Of a stretch of 64,000 bases of DNA, positions 56,544 through 64,000 are shown piece after piece. The DNA is taken from contig JAFZVV010000011.1 of NCBI GenBank assembly GCA_017617615.1, forward strand, positions 372,001 through 436,000, given 5' to 3'. The notes below the pieces were generated by a model, which saw nothing but the letters and a program-made list of their open reading frames with translations, had not been told where the DNA came from and made no database searches. The number at the start of each line of letters is the position of its first letter. Positions within the stretch are counted from its first letter, which is position 1. Made by a program: the position numbers and the translations under genes. The DNA comes from Prevotella sp. (GTDB lineage Bacteria; Bacteroidota; Bacteroidia; Bacteroidales; Bacteroidaceae).

Positions 56544-57617
56544 TCAATTGTCGTTCGCGAAGGCAGCCTCTTCGGCGGCAGCAATGATGTCTTCACGGGT
56601 GGTCTTGGGGTTGGCGGTGATGTCGCTGAGGTCGAACTCATCGTCATCGGAGGAGGGAGTGGTAGCGGAAGTGTCCGTGTCTGCGGCTTCGGGGATGCGT
56701 CGACGTGACTTGTTGCCCTGGGGGGCTTTCTTCTCGGCAGAGACTTTCTCGTCGGCACTGTCGTTCCCAGCTTCAGGCTGGATGATGATAAAATCGTCTT
56801 TGGGTTCGGTGTCGGGCACGTTCTCCACAGGCATCTCCTCCATCTTCGTGCGGCTGGCCTTGGCATTGAATACGGCATCGATGAACTGTGGCTTGCGACG
56901 CAGTTTTTCAAGGGTGAGTTTCGATGCCAATTGCTGGCTCTCTTTCTTCGAGTAGCCGTTACCGATGCCAGCCTCAAGCCCTTCGATGATGACTTGGTAG
57001 CAGAAAGTGGGACTGCCGCCCTGATCTTTCTTTTGTTCCAAGAGACGGAACTCGATGTTGACACGGTTTTTCTGACTCCATTCGATGAGTTTGCTCTTGA
57101 AGTTCACTTCCTTGTAGGCTACCTTGTCGATATTGATGAGTTGACCGAGGATGCGGCTCTGCATGAAACGCATGCATGCGCTATAGCCCTGGTCGAGATA
57201 GACGGCACCAACCAGGGCCTCGAAGGCGTTGCCACCCAGATAACTGTTGTGTGAGCCGTTGTTGCCCGACGACAGGATGAGTTTGGTGATGCCCAACTCG
57301 TTGGCAAGTTTGTTGAGGGTCTCACGCTGCACGATCTTACTGCGGGTATTGGTAAGGAAACCCTCACGCTTGCCCTCGAAATGATGGTACACGATATCAC
57401 CGACGACGGCATCGAGAATGGCGTCGCCGAGAAATTCCAGCCGTTCGTTGTTGATGGGCTTGCCTTTCTCACGCCGCATGATGCTCTTGTGCATCAGGGC
57501 CTGCTTGTAGTATTTGATGTCTTTTGGGAAAAATCCCAAAATGTTGTAAAGAGACAAATAAAGCTCCTTCTCCTTGCGGAAAGGGAGCCTTATCCGGTCA
57601 AAAAAGTTATTCAGCAT
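56544..57617 (-). CDS. rnc: Ribonuclease III with C-terminal extension
   Basis: RNase III cleaves double-stranded RNA in rRNA maturation and mRNA turnover. I place the start at 57617 (MLNNFFDRI), giving 357 residues and an 11-base overlap with the end of fabF; the next ATG upstream (57653) would overlap fabF by 47. The catalytic domain has the signature NNERLEFLGDAILDAV with the essential Glu and Asp. The dsRNA-binding domain runs from about residue 165 (NFKSKLIEWSQKNR) to about 250 (GYSKKESQQLASKLTLEKL). About 100 further residues, low in complexity and rich in acidic and Pro/Ser residues, exceed the ~225-250 of most bacterial enzymes. Confidence 0.93.
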   Translation of the reverse strand: MLNNFFDRIRLPFRKEKELYLSLYNILGFFPKDIKYYKQALMHKSIMRREKGKPINNERLEFLGDAILDAVVGDIVYHHFEGKREGFLTNTRSKIVQRETLNKLANELGITKLILSSGNNGSHNSYLGGNAFEALVGAVYLDQGYSACMRFMQSRILGQLINIDKVAYKEVNFKSKLIEWSQKNRVNIEFRLLEQKKDQGGSPTFCYQVIIEGLEAGIGNGYSKKESQQLASKLTLEKLRRKPQFIDAVFNAKASRTKMEEMPVENVPDTEPKDDFIIIQPEAGNDSADEKVSAEKKAPQGNKSRRRIPEAADTDTSATTPSSDDDEFDLSDITANPKTTREDIIAAAEEAAFANDN

Positions 57618-58869
57618 ATTTCTTGAAAACGACACAGGCGTTGTGGCCGCCAAAACCGAAGGTGTTGCTGATGGCGGCTCTTACCGGGCGCTGTTGTGCC
57701 TTGTTGAAGGTGAAGTTGAGCTGGTAGTCGATTTCCTCGTCTTGGTCGGCCTCATCGTGGTTGATGGTCGGAGGGATGATATCGTTCTTCACGGCCAACA
57801 GGGTAATCATGGCCTCCACGGCACCGGCGGCACCGAGCAGGTGACCTGTCATCGACTTGGTGCTGCTGATGTTGAGTTTGTAGGCAGCATCGCCAAATAC
57901 CTCCTTGATAGCTTTGGCTTCGGAGATATCGCCCACATGGGTAGAAGTGCCATGAACGTTGATGTAGTCAATGTCTTCAGGCCGCAGACCGGCGTCCTCC
58001 AGGGCATTCTTCATCACCAGACGGGCTCCAAGACCCTCGGGGTGGGAGGCAGTGATGTGGTAAGCGTCGGCACTCATTCCCTCGCCCACCATCTCGGCGT
58101 AGATTTTGGCACCACGGGCCTTGGCATGCTCCAGTTCTTCAAGAATGAGGCAGCCGGCTCCCTCGGCCATCACGAAACCGTCGCGGCTCTTGCTGAACGG
58201 CCGTGAGGCGGTGGCAGGGTCTTCGTTACGTGTGGAAAGGGCCTTCATGGCATTGAAACCACCCACGCCGCAGGCACAGATGGCCGACTCGGCACCACCG
58301 GCCAGGATGGCATTGGCCTTGCCCAGACGGATGAGGTTGAAGGCATCGGCCAAGGCGTTGCTCGATGAGGCACAGGCTGAGGTGGTGGTGAAGTTGGGAC
58401 CATGGAAGCCGAAATGGATGGAGATTTGTCCGGAAGCGATGTCGGCAATCATCTTCGGGATGAAGAACGGACTGAATTTCGGACCGAAATCTTCATGGGC
58501 TCCGTAAAGTTTCACTTCGCTCTCGAAAGTCTTGATACCACCGATGCCCACACCATAGATCACGCCTATGCGGTCCTTGTCTACCTGTTCAAGGTCCATC
58601 CCGCTGTCAGCCACGGCTTGTATTGCCGAAATCATGGCAAGTTGGGTGTAACGGTCCATCTTGCGGGCTTCCTTGCCGTCAAGGTAATCGGTGATGACCA
58701 GGTCTTTTACCTCGCAGGCGAAATGGGTCTTGAAAAGGGTGGTGTCGAAACTTTTTATCTCAGCGGCACCACTCTTGCCTGCCAATGCGTTCTTCCAGGT
58801 CTCTTCGGGGGTGTTGCCAATAGGTGTGACGGCACCAAGGCCAGTCACTACTACTCTCTTAAGTTCCAT
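57607..58869 (-). CDS. fabF: 3-oxoacyl-[ACP] synthase II (FabF)
   Basis: The elongating condensing enzyme joins malonyl-ACP to acyl-ACP in fatty acid synthesis. The 420-residue protein has the Cys-His-His triad: Cys of TTSACASSSNALADA, His of NVHGTSTHVGD and His of TGHLLGAAGAVEA. The conserved ending reads FGFGGHNACVVFKKY. It lies 101 bases after acpP on the same strand and overlaps rnc. The promoter found before acpP should serve all three. Length and motifs are normal. Confidence 0.97.
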   Translation of the reverse strand: MELKRVVVTGLGAVTPIGNTPEETWKNALAGKSGAAEIKSFDTTLFKTHFACEVKDLVITDYLDGKEARKMDRYTQLAMISAIQAVADSGMDLEQVDKDRIGVIYGVGIGGIKTFESEVKLYGAHEDFGPKFSPFFIPKMIADIASGQISIHFGFHGPNFTTTSACASSSNALADAFNLIRLGKANAILAGGAESAICACGVGGFNAMKALSTRNEDPATASRPFSKSRDGFVMAEGAGCLILEELEHAKARGAKIYAEMVGEGMSADAYHITASHPEGLGARLVMKNALEDAGLRPEDIDYINVHGTSTHVGDISEAKAIKEVFGDAAYKLNISSTKSMTGHLLGAAGAVEAMITLLAVKNDIIPPTINHDEADQDEEIDYQLNFTFNKAQQRPVRAAISNTFGFGGHNACVVFKKYAE

Positions 58870-58970
58870 TATGATGATTTGTAATTCAACATTAAATTTT
58901 ATGGTTTATAGAGGCGGCACGCAATCGATACCGACGACTATAAACCATAAAAACAAGTATTGAGGGTGGA

Positions 58971-59207
58971 TTACTTGCTGTGCTCCTCGATGTATGCGAT
59001 GGCGTCACCTACGGTGGCGATCTTCTCGGCTTGGTCGTCGGGAATGTTTACCTCGAATACACGCTCAAACTCCATGATTAATTCCACGGTGTCCAGTGAG
59101 TCAGCACCCAGGTCGTTTTGGAAACTTGATTCGGGCTTGATTTCATCCTCACTTATACAGAGCTTGTCAACGATGATGTCTCTGACTTTTTTCTCGATTT
59201 CTGACAT
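58971..59207 (-). CDS. acpP: Acyl carrier protein
   Basis: The 78-residue acidic protein carries acyl chains on a 4'-phosphopantetheine arm attached to Ser37 in [15 protein letters not shown]. It begins [21 protein letters not shown] and ends YIEEHSK, typical for AcpP. fabF follows 101 bases later. It is the first gene of the acpP-fabF-rnc group and has a promoter 54-85 bases upstream. Confidence 0.97.
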   Translation of the reverse strand: MSEIEKKVRDIIVDKLCISEDEIKPESSFQNDLGADSLDTVELIMEFERVFEVNIPDDQAEKIATVGDAIAYIEEHSK

Positions 59208-59260
59208 AATACTTTAACTTTAAAAATGTTTAATAAATAATCGTTTTTGAAATCCGGGTG

Positions 59261-59292
59261 CAAAGGTGCGAATTTTTATCCATGTGTGCAAA
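59261..59292 (-). promoter_or_regulatory. acpP operon promoter
   Basis: On the minus strand TTTG (59292-59289), 20 bases, then CACCTTTG (59268-59261; one mismatch to TAnnTTTG). It predicts an acpP leader of about 45 bases. Confidence 0.65.
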
Positions 59293-59380
59293 TTTTTTTT
59301 TAAAAAAAGCAAGCCACTTTGCACAAACACCCTACTATTGTGCAATTTTTCCCGCCCTACAGAAAAAAAAGAGCCAATAA

Positions 59381-59412
59381 TTTGGGGTGTCGTTGATAAA
59401 TTGTTATATTTG
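59381..59412 (+). promoter_or_regulatory. Promoter of the DUF4254 gene
   Basis: TTTG at 59381-59384, 20 bases, then TATATTTG at 59405-59412, an exact consensus match. It rules out the longer upstream frame as coding and places the start at 59449 or 59461. Confidence 0.85.
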
Positions 59413-59448
59413 CAAGTCATTCATCCTTTCAAGGATTACATTCAACAA

Positions 59449-60066
59449 ATGCCTAAAAATATGTCAAACACGGAAAAATACAACGAGGTTTTCAATAAGG
59501 CGGTCAACGACTATCATGTCCTCGACAATGTCGATACGCCCATCAATAATCCCTATGACAGAGACTCGCTCGAGAACCGGCTCTATCTGAAATGCTGGAT
59601 TGATTCCGTGCAGTGGCATCTCGAGGACCTGATACGTGACCCGCATATTGACCCACTGGAAGCGCTGTCGCTGAAGCGCCGCATCGACCGCAGCAATCAA
59701 GACCGCACCGACCTGGTGGAGCAGATAGATTCCTACTTCCTGCACCAATATAGCGACGTGAACGTTTTGCCCGACGCACGCATCAATACCGAAAGTCCTG
59801 CATGGGCTATCGACAGGCTTTCCATCCTCGCATTGAAAATCTACCATATGAGGGAGCAGGTGGAGCGTACCGATGCCGACAAGGCTCACTTGGAGCGCTG
59901 CAAGGGGAAACTGGCGGTGCTGCTGGAGCAGCAGCGTGACTTGTCGACGGCCATCGACCAGTTACTTGAAGATATCGCAGCAGGCCGCAAATACATGAAG
60001 ACCTACCGCCAGATGAAGATGTATAACGATCCTTCCACTAATCCTGTGCTTTACAAGAAGAAGTAG
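59449..60066 (+). CDS. DUF4254 domain-containing protein
   Basis: The 205-residue, mostly helical cytoplasmic protein contains NRLYLKCWIDSVQWHLEDLIRDPHIDPLEALSLKRRID, typical of DUF4254. It has no signal peptide or membrane segment. Codons at 59449 and 59461 are both possible starts; the promoter at 59381-59412 lies just upstream of both. The function is unknown. In Bacteroidota it is often found next to a glycosyltransferase family 9 gene, as here, with a 4-base gap, so a role linked to lipopolysaccharide synthesis is likely by context only. Confidence 0.82.
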   Translation: MPKNMSNTEKYNEVFNKAVNDYHVLDNVDTPINNPYDRDSLENRLYLKCWIDSVQWHLEDLIRDPHIDPLEALSLKRRIDRSNQDRTDLVEQIDSYFLHQYSDVNVLPDARINTESPAWAIDRLSILALKIYHMREQVERTDADKAHLERCKGKLAVLLEQQRDLSTAIDQLLEDIAAGRKYMKTYRQMKMYNDPSTNPVLYKKK

Positions 60067-60070
60067 ATTC

Positions 60071-61129
60071 ATGACATCAAGGAACGACCATATCCTGATT
60101 ATCCGTTTTTCTGCTTTGGGTGACGTGGCAATGCTGGTCCCTGTGGTCTATTCCCTGGCCACACAGTATCCCCACCTGAGGATTACGGTGCTCAGCCGGG
60201 GATTTGCCCGGGCTTTCTTCGATGGTCTCGCACCCAACGTGGGATTCATGGAAACCGACGTGAAGAAGGAGTTCAATGGCATTACAGGACTCAATGCACT
60301 CTACCGGCGTCTCAAGGCCAAACATTTCACTGCCATTGCCGACATGCATGGCGTGTTGCGTACCCATTACTTGCGGATGCGCTTTCATATCGACCGTTTC
60401 AAGGTCGCACGTATCGACAAGCATAGGTCGGGCAAGCGCCGGCTTGTCAGGTCCTCGGGCAAGGAGATGGTGCAGCAACCTACCTCGTTCGAGAACTATG
60501 CCGACGTGTTGGCACGTCTGGGCTATCCTGTGAAACTCACATTCACGTCGATATTCCCCTCGCCAGGAGGCAACCTGCGTATGCTCGCCCCTGGCCTGCA
60601 GGAGAAGAAGACGTTTGAGAAATGGATAGGTGTGGCACCGTTTGCAGCCCATCAGGGCAAGGTGCTCCCGCCGGAAACGACAAAGACGGTAGTCAAGATG
60701 TTGTTGCAAAAACATCCCAATGCCCGGCTGTTTTTCTTCGGTGGTGGAAAGAAAGAACGTGATTGGTTCAACAAGTGGTGTGCGGAGATGCCACGGTGCT
60801 GCGACGTATCGGCATTGCTCCACGGACTGCGGGAGGAACTGATTCTGATGAGCCACCTCGATGTGATGGTGTCGATGGATAGTGCCAACCAGCATCTGGC
60901 ATCACTCGTGGGTACGCCTGTGGTGAGTGTGTGGGGCGCCACGCATCCTTTCACAGGGTTCCTGGGCTGGGGACAGACGGTCGACAATGTCGTGCAGGTG
61001 GATTTACCATGCAGGCCTTGTAGCATCTATGGCAACAAACCCTGCGTACGGGGCGACTGGGCTTGCTTGAAAGGCATTACCGCCGACATGGTAGTAGACA
61101 GGGTAGAGTATGTGCTCGACCATCGTTGA
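60071..61129 (+). CDS. Glycosyltransferase family 9 (heptosyltransferase-like)
   Basis: This 352-residue GT-B-fold enzyme likely adds a sugar to the lipopolysaccharide core at the inner face of the cytoplasmic membrane. The N-terminal domain has ILIIRFSALGDVAMLVPVVYSLA, the classic GT9 opening, and the C-terminal domain has SMDSANQHLASLVGTPVVSVWGATHPF, which holds the nucleotide-sugar site. The end includes PCRPCSIYGNKPCVRGDWACL, a cysteine-rich stretch typical of this family. Heptose is the usual donor sugar, but Bacteroidota homologues may use others. It is coupled to the DUF4254 gene and followed after 30 bases by rubredoxin. Confidence 0.9.
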   Translation: MTSRNDHILIIRFSALGDVAMLVPVVYSLATQYPHLRITVLSRGFARAFFDGLAPNVGFMETDVKKEFNGITGLNALYRRLKAKHFTAIADMHGVLRTHYLRMRFHIDRFKVARIDKHRSGKRRLVRSSGKEMVQQPTSFENYADVLARLGYPVKLTFTSIFPSPGGNLRMLAPGLQEKKTFEKWIGVAPFAAHQGKVLPPETTKTVVKMLLQKHPNARLFFFGGGKKERDWFNKWCAEMPRCCDVSALLHGLREELILMSHLDVMVSMDSANQHLASLVGTPVVSVWGATHPFTGFLGWGQTVDNVVQVDLPCRPCSIYGNKPCVRGDWACLKGITADMVVDRVEYVLDHR

Positions 61130-61159
61130 TTTTTATTGTTTTACCAAAATAGTTTTATT

Positions 61160-61315
61160 ATGAAGTACGTATGTGATACTTGTGGATGGGTTTACGACCC
61201 CGAGGTGGGCGACCCTGACAATGGCATTGAGCCGGGAACCGCTTTCGAAGACCTTCCCGAAGATTGGGTATGCCCCATCTGTGGCGTAGGCAAAGAGGAT
61301 TTCAGCGCCGAGTAA
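61160..61315 (+). CDS. Rubredoxin
   Basis: This 51-residue protein reads [20 protein letters not shown] at its start and ends with [16 protein letters not shown]. Two CxxC pairs (Cys5/Cys8 and Cys38/Cys41) coordinate one iron, and the fold-defining residues Tyr12, Pro25 and Trp37 are present. Rubredoxins carry single electrons in anaerobes, often in oxygen or peroxide defence. No reductase or rubrerythrin is adjacent. It begins 30 bases after the GT9 stop and may be co-transcribed. A hairpin follows. Confidence 0.95.
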   Translation: MKYVCDTCGWVYDPEVGDPDNGIEPGTAFEDLPEDWVCPICGVGKEDFSAE

Positions 61316-61359
61316 ACGCTGACAATACCGTCCATAGTCTTTAGTAGAAGACATAATAT

Positions 61360-61394
61360 AAGGAGTTAAAAGGATTTCCCTTTAACTCCTTTTC
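61360..61394. terminator. Terminator between rubredoxin and aldo/keto reductase
   Basis: Arms 61360-61370 and 61381-61391 pair perfectly (11 bases); the T-rich tttcctttct follows on the plus strand. It serves the plus-strand transcript and probably the convergent reductase. Confidence 0.75.
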
Positions 61395-61413
61395 CTTTCT
61401 ATTTCCCTTCCTT

Positions 61414-62370
61414 TCAACGAACACACCGCATGTTCTTCTCCAACTGAGCCACACTGCTGGCACCTACAAGTACCGAGGTGACGCCACGCTGCTCGAGAAT
61501 CCACGATAGCGCCATCTCGGCCAGCGTCTCGCCACGTGCTGCTGCCTGACGATTGAGGTCTTGGAGGTGGGCCAGTAGGTCGGGGGTGAGGGCATCATGT
61601 GTCAGCGAACCACCACGCGACATCCGCGAGTCCTGGGGGATACCGTTCAGGTAACGGTCGGTGAGCAACCCTTGCGCCAGGGGTGAGAACGAGATGAACC
61701 CGATACCGTGGTCGTGGCAGTAGTCGAGGATGCCGGTTTCCTGAGGCGTACGGTCGAGGAGGTTGAGTTTGTCTTGGAAGATGAGCAATGGCACGTCGCG
61801 CTCGCGGAGATAGGCATCGGCGGTCTTCAATGCCTCCAGTGGCCAGCGTGAGATACCCACATAGAGGGCCTTGCCCTGCTTCACGATGTCGACGAGAGCC
61901 TGCAGCGTCTCCTCTAGGGGAGTCACGGGGTCGTAGCGGTGACTGTAGAAAAGGTCTACATAGTCGAGGTGCATCCTCTTCAGGCTTTGGTCGAGACTGG
62001 CGAAGAGGTATTTCCGTGAACCCCAGTTGCCGTAAGGTCCTTCCCACATGTCGTAGCCCGCCTTCGTGCTGATGAAGAGTTCGTCGCGGTAGGGCGCGAA
62101 GTCCTCAATCATGAGCCGTCCCATGGTTTCCTCAGCGGTGCCGTAAGGCGGACCATAATTGTTGGCGAGGTCGAAGTGGGTAATGCCGTGGTCGAAGGCA
62201 TAGTGGGTAATGTCGCGGCTGCGCTGGTAGGGGTCGACATCACCGAAGTTGTGCCAGAATCCCAGCGACACCTGTGGCAGGAGGATGCCGCTGTCGCCGC
62301 AACGGCGGTAGAGGATGTCGGCATGTGCATAACGTGTGGGTGATGCGATGTATTGGAGCTTGGTGTTCAT
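61414..62370 (-). CDS. Aldo/keto reductase (YghZ-like)
   Basis: The 318-residue NADPH-dependent reductase has the TIM-barrel catalytic residues: Asp and Tyr in HFDLANNYGPPYG, Lys in FISTKAGYD and His in DLFYSHRYD. The GPPYGTAEETMGRLM segment matches the Kv-beta/YghZ (L-glyceraldehyde-3-phosphate reductase-like) branch. The end has VTSVLVGASSVAQLEKN, the phosphate-binding region for NADPH. It overlaps the ispG stop by four bases, so the two are translationally coupled, though no pathway link is obvious. The physiological aldehyde is unknown. Confidence 0.9.
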   Translation of the reverse strand: MNTKLQYIASPTRYAHADILYRRCGDSGILLPQVSLGFWHNFGDVDPYQRSRDITHYAFDHGITHFDLANNYGPPYGTAEETMGRLMIEDFAPYRDELFISTKAGYDMWEGPYGNWGSRKYLFASLDQSLKRMHLDYVDLFYSHRYDPVTPLEETLQALVDIVKQGKALYVGISRWPLEALKTADAYLRERDVPLLIFQDKLNLLDRTPQETGILDYCHDHGIGFISFSPLAQGLLTDRYLNGIPQDSRMSRGGSLTHDALTPDLLAHLQDLNRQAAARGETLAEMALSWILEQRGVTSVLVGASSVAQLEKNMRCVR

Positions 62371-64000
62371 GATTTGGGGGTTTTGTCGTTTTCAATGAGT
62401 CGTAGCAGATGTTCCACGGCCTCGGCTTCGGGGATGTTTTTCTCCACGCATTCCTTGCCGCGGTAGAGGGATATCTTGCCACGCCCGGCACCCACATAGC
62501 CATAGTCGGCATCGGCCATTTCTCCGGGACCGTTGACGATACAGCCCATGATACCGATTTTCAGTCCTTTCAGGTGTTGGGTGGCTGCTTTGATGCGGGC
62601 AATGGTGGTTTGTAGGTCGTAGAGGGTGCGTCCGCATCCTGGGCAACTGATATACTCGGTCTTGCTCATGCGCAGACGGGCGGCTTGCAGGATGCCCAGC
62701 GAGGTAGAGAGGATGTCGGTATCCGACAGGTTGCCGTCGTTGAGGAGCCACAGCCCATCTGTCAGTCCGTCGAGCATCAAGGCACCCATGTCGGCGGCTG
62801 CCTCTATCTGGAAGTCTCCTTTCTCTTCTTGGGAGTGGGCATAGGGTTGTGCGAAGACCACAGGATTGGTAACCCCCGCCTTCATCAGTTCGTGCACGAA
62901 GGCACGCTGTTCGCCTAGCCTGTTGGCATGGCGGCTCACGCAGACGGCCACCACCTCAGGATGGGCTTTCAGGCAAGCGGTGTATTCCTCGAGGTTGGCA
63001 CCGTAGTAGAGCATAAGGAACTTCATGTCGGCTTTCACACTGGCAATCAGTGGCATGGCGGCATGGGGGAAGATAGGGTAGGTAAGTGGCGTACCGTCAT
63101 AGACGTTGTAGTCTACGATATAGCGCTGACCCTCGATTCTCGTCTCGGGGATGTCCTGTCCGGTGTAGATAAAGTCGGGACGGAGTTCTCCGTCGTGGAT
63201 GTCGGCATTGCCCGACATCACCACTACGGGCACGTGACTGCCTCCGATATTCCCGATTGCCGTGGTGGTACGGCGTTTCGGGCGCAGGTAGTCGAAACCA
63301 CTGGCAGCGGTTGTGGGGATGAGGGTGTGGTGGGCATGGGTGGAGATGTAGTCGACGAGATGGCGTGCTACGGGAATCTCACACTCCGGTGCTTCGCTGA
63401 GCGATACACGCACGGTGTCGCCGATACCGTCGGCGAGCAGTGCGCCGATGCCCACGGCACTCTTGATGCGGCCGTCCTCTCCTTCTCCTGCCTCGGTGAC
63501 ACCGAGATGCAGGGGGAAGTGCATGTCTTCTTTGTCCATCTGGTGCACGAGAAGCCTTACCGAGCGCACCATCACCACGGTGTTGGAGGCCTTGATGGAG
63601 ATGACCACATCGTTGAAGTCTTCACGCCGGCAAATGCGCAGGAACTCCATGCAACTCTCAACGATACCCTCAGGGGTGTCGCCATAGCGCGACATGATGC
63701 GGTCGGAGAGCGAGCCATGGTTCACGCCGATGCGCAGGGCGGTGTGATGTACACGGCATATCTGCAGCAGGGGCAGCAGGGTCTCCTCGATCTTCCGCAA
63801 CTCGGCGGCATACTCCTCGTCGGTGTATTCCAGTCGGCGGAAGGTGCGGGCAGGGTCGACGTAGTTGCCGGGGTTGATGCGCACCTTCTCGGCATAACGG
63901 GCTGCCACTTCTGCCACATGGGGGTTGAAGTGCACGTCGGCCACGAGGGGAGTGTCGACGCCCTCGGCACGCAGCCTGGCGTTGATGCGGCTGAGGTTCT
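62367..64000 (-). CDS. ispG: IspG, 4-hydroxy-3-methylbut-2-enyl diphosphate synthase (5' end missing)
   Basis: The iron-sulfur enzyme of the MEP isoprenoid pathway makes HMBPP from the cyclic diphosphate MEcPP. The frame stays open through the window edge (residues NLSRINARLRAEGVDTPLV precede ADVHFNP), so the N-terminus is outside. About 544 residues are present. There is a TIM-barrel part (KVRINPGNYVDPARTF, GVTEAGEGEDGRIKSAVGIGALLADGIGDT), a large middle insertion (residues ~195-430 here), and a C-terminal [4Fe-4S] domain with CPGCGRTLYDLQ and CIVNGPGEMADADYGYVGAG. The insertion identifies the large IspG form of Bacteroidota, Chlamydiae and plants. No functional residue appears lost. Confidence 0.95.
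   Translation of the reverse strand, partial: NLSRINARLRAEGVDTPLVADVHFNPHVAEVAARYAEKVRINPGNYVDPARTFRRLEYTDEEYAAELRKIEETLLPLLQICRVHHTALRIGVNHGSLSDRIMSRYGDTPEGIVESCMEFLRICRREDFNDVVISIKASNTVVMVRSVRLLVHQMDKEDMHFPLHLGVTEAGEGEDGRIKSAVGIGALLADGIGDTVRVSLSEAPECEIPVARHLVDYISTHAHHTLIPTTAASGFDYLRPKRRTTTAIGNIGGSHVPVVVMSGNADIHDGELRPDFIYTGQDIPETRIEGQRYIVDYNVYDGTPLTYPIFPHAAMPLIASVKADMKFLMLYYGANLEEYTACLKAHPEVVAVCVSRHANRLGEQRAFVHELMKAGVTNPVVFAQPYAHSQEEKGDFQIEAAADMGALMLDGLTDGLWLLNDGNLSDTDILSTSLGILQAARLRMSKTEYISCPGCGRTLYDLQTTIARIKAATQHLKGLKIGIMGCIVNGPGEMADADYGYVGAGRGKISLYRGKECVEKNIPEAEAVEHLLRLIENDKTPKS

Noticed and set aside
59266..59448. N-terminal extension of the DUF4254 gene
   Set aside because: It spans both the divergent acpP promoter and the gene's own consensus promoter.

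Overview
This 64 kb window comes from a Bacteroidota chromosome, most likely Bacteroidales and probably a Prevotella-like anaerobe. The evidence is a SusC/SusD polysaccharide utilisation locus (PUL) with a hybrid two-component regulator, a PorZ homologue of the type IX secretion system, promoters of the Bacteroidota TTTG-N19-21-TAnnTTTG type, and a ferredoxin-dependent 2-oxoacid oxidoreductase beside a fumarate reductase/succinate dehydrogenase iron-sulfur subunit. I saw no rRNA, tRNA, CRISPR array, insertion sequence or phage gene. Apart from the PUL the content is core genome.

Layout. 1-6.9 kb (+): frdB/sdhB, then a 605-base gene-free stretch with a cluster of DnaA boxes next to an AT-rich tract (an oriC candidate), then mutS, a histidine acid phosphatase, and a UbiA-type prenyltransferase with a HAD phosphatase. 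6.9-15.2 kb (-): a GT-C-like membrane protein, and the cluster leuS-yitT-rdgB-porZ. 15.4-34.5 kb: the PUL. A 1338-residue hybrid sensor/regulator faces away from susC, susD, a surface lipoprotein-esterase fusion, a second CE1 esterase, two GH3 glycosidases and two further CE1 esterases. 34.7-39.2 kb (-): a DEAD-box helicase and three tandem FKBP prolyl isomerases. 39.5-47.0 kb: a sirtuin, a Na/Pi cotransporter (-), a TGS-uridine-kinase fusion and korAB. 47.1-56.3 kb (-): a collinear run of six genes (acyl-adenylase-like protein, Ig-like lipoprotein, DUF3108 protein, GNAT protein, parE, S41 peptidase). 56.5-59.2 kb (-): acpP-fabF-rnc. 59.4-61.3 kb (+): DUF4254 protein, GT9 glycosyltransferase and a 51-residue rubredoxin. 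61.4-64 kb (-): the 5'-truncated ispG followed by an aldo/keto reductase.

How the genes work together. The PUL has four CE1-type esterases and two exo-acting GH3 enzymes but no recognisable endo-glycanase. This suits import and trimming of ester-decorated oligosaccharides, perhaps feruloylated or acetylated plant hemicellulose, released by other enzymes or other bacteria. Signal sequences suggest a split: SusD and the esterase fusion carry acidic residues after the lipobox cysteine (surface export), while the GH3 lipoprotein does not (probably periplasmic). The UbiA/HAD/GT-C neighbourhood resembles a polyprenyl-phospho-pentose pathway.

The observations most worth following are the oriC-like DnaA-box cluster, the esterase-rich PUL with its lipoprotein-CE1 fusion, the UbiA-HAD-GT-C group, four spaced TTGCATAT sites before korA, and dispersed degenerate repeats placed just after stop codons. 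I did not find a clearly undescribed system; the points above are hypotheses.
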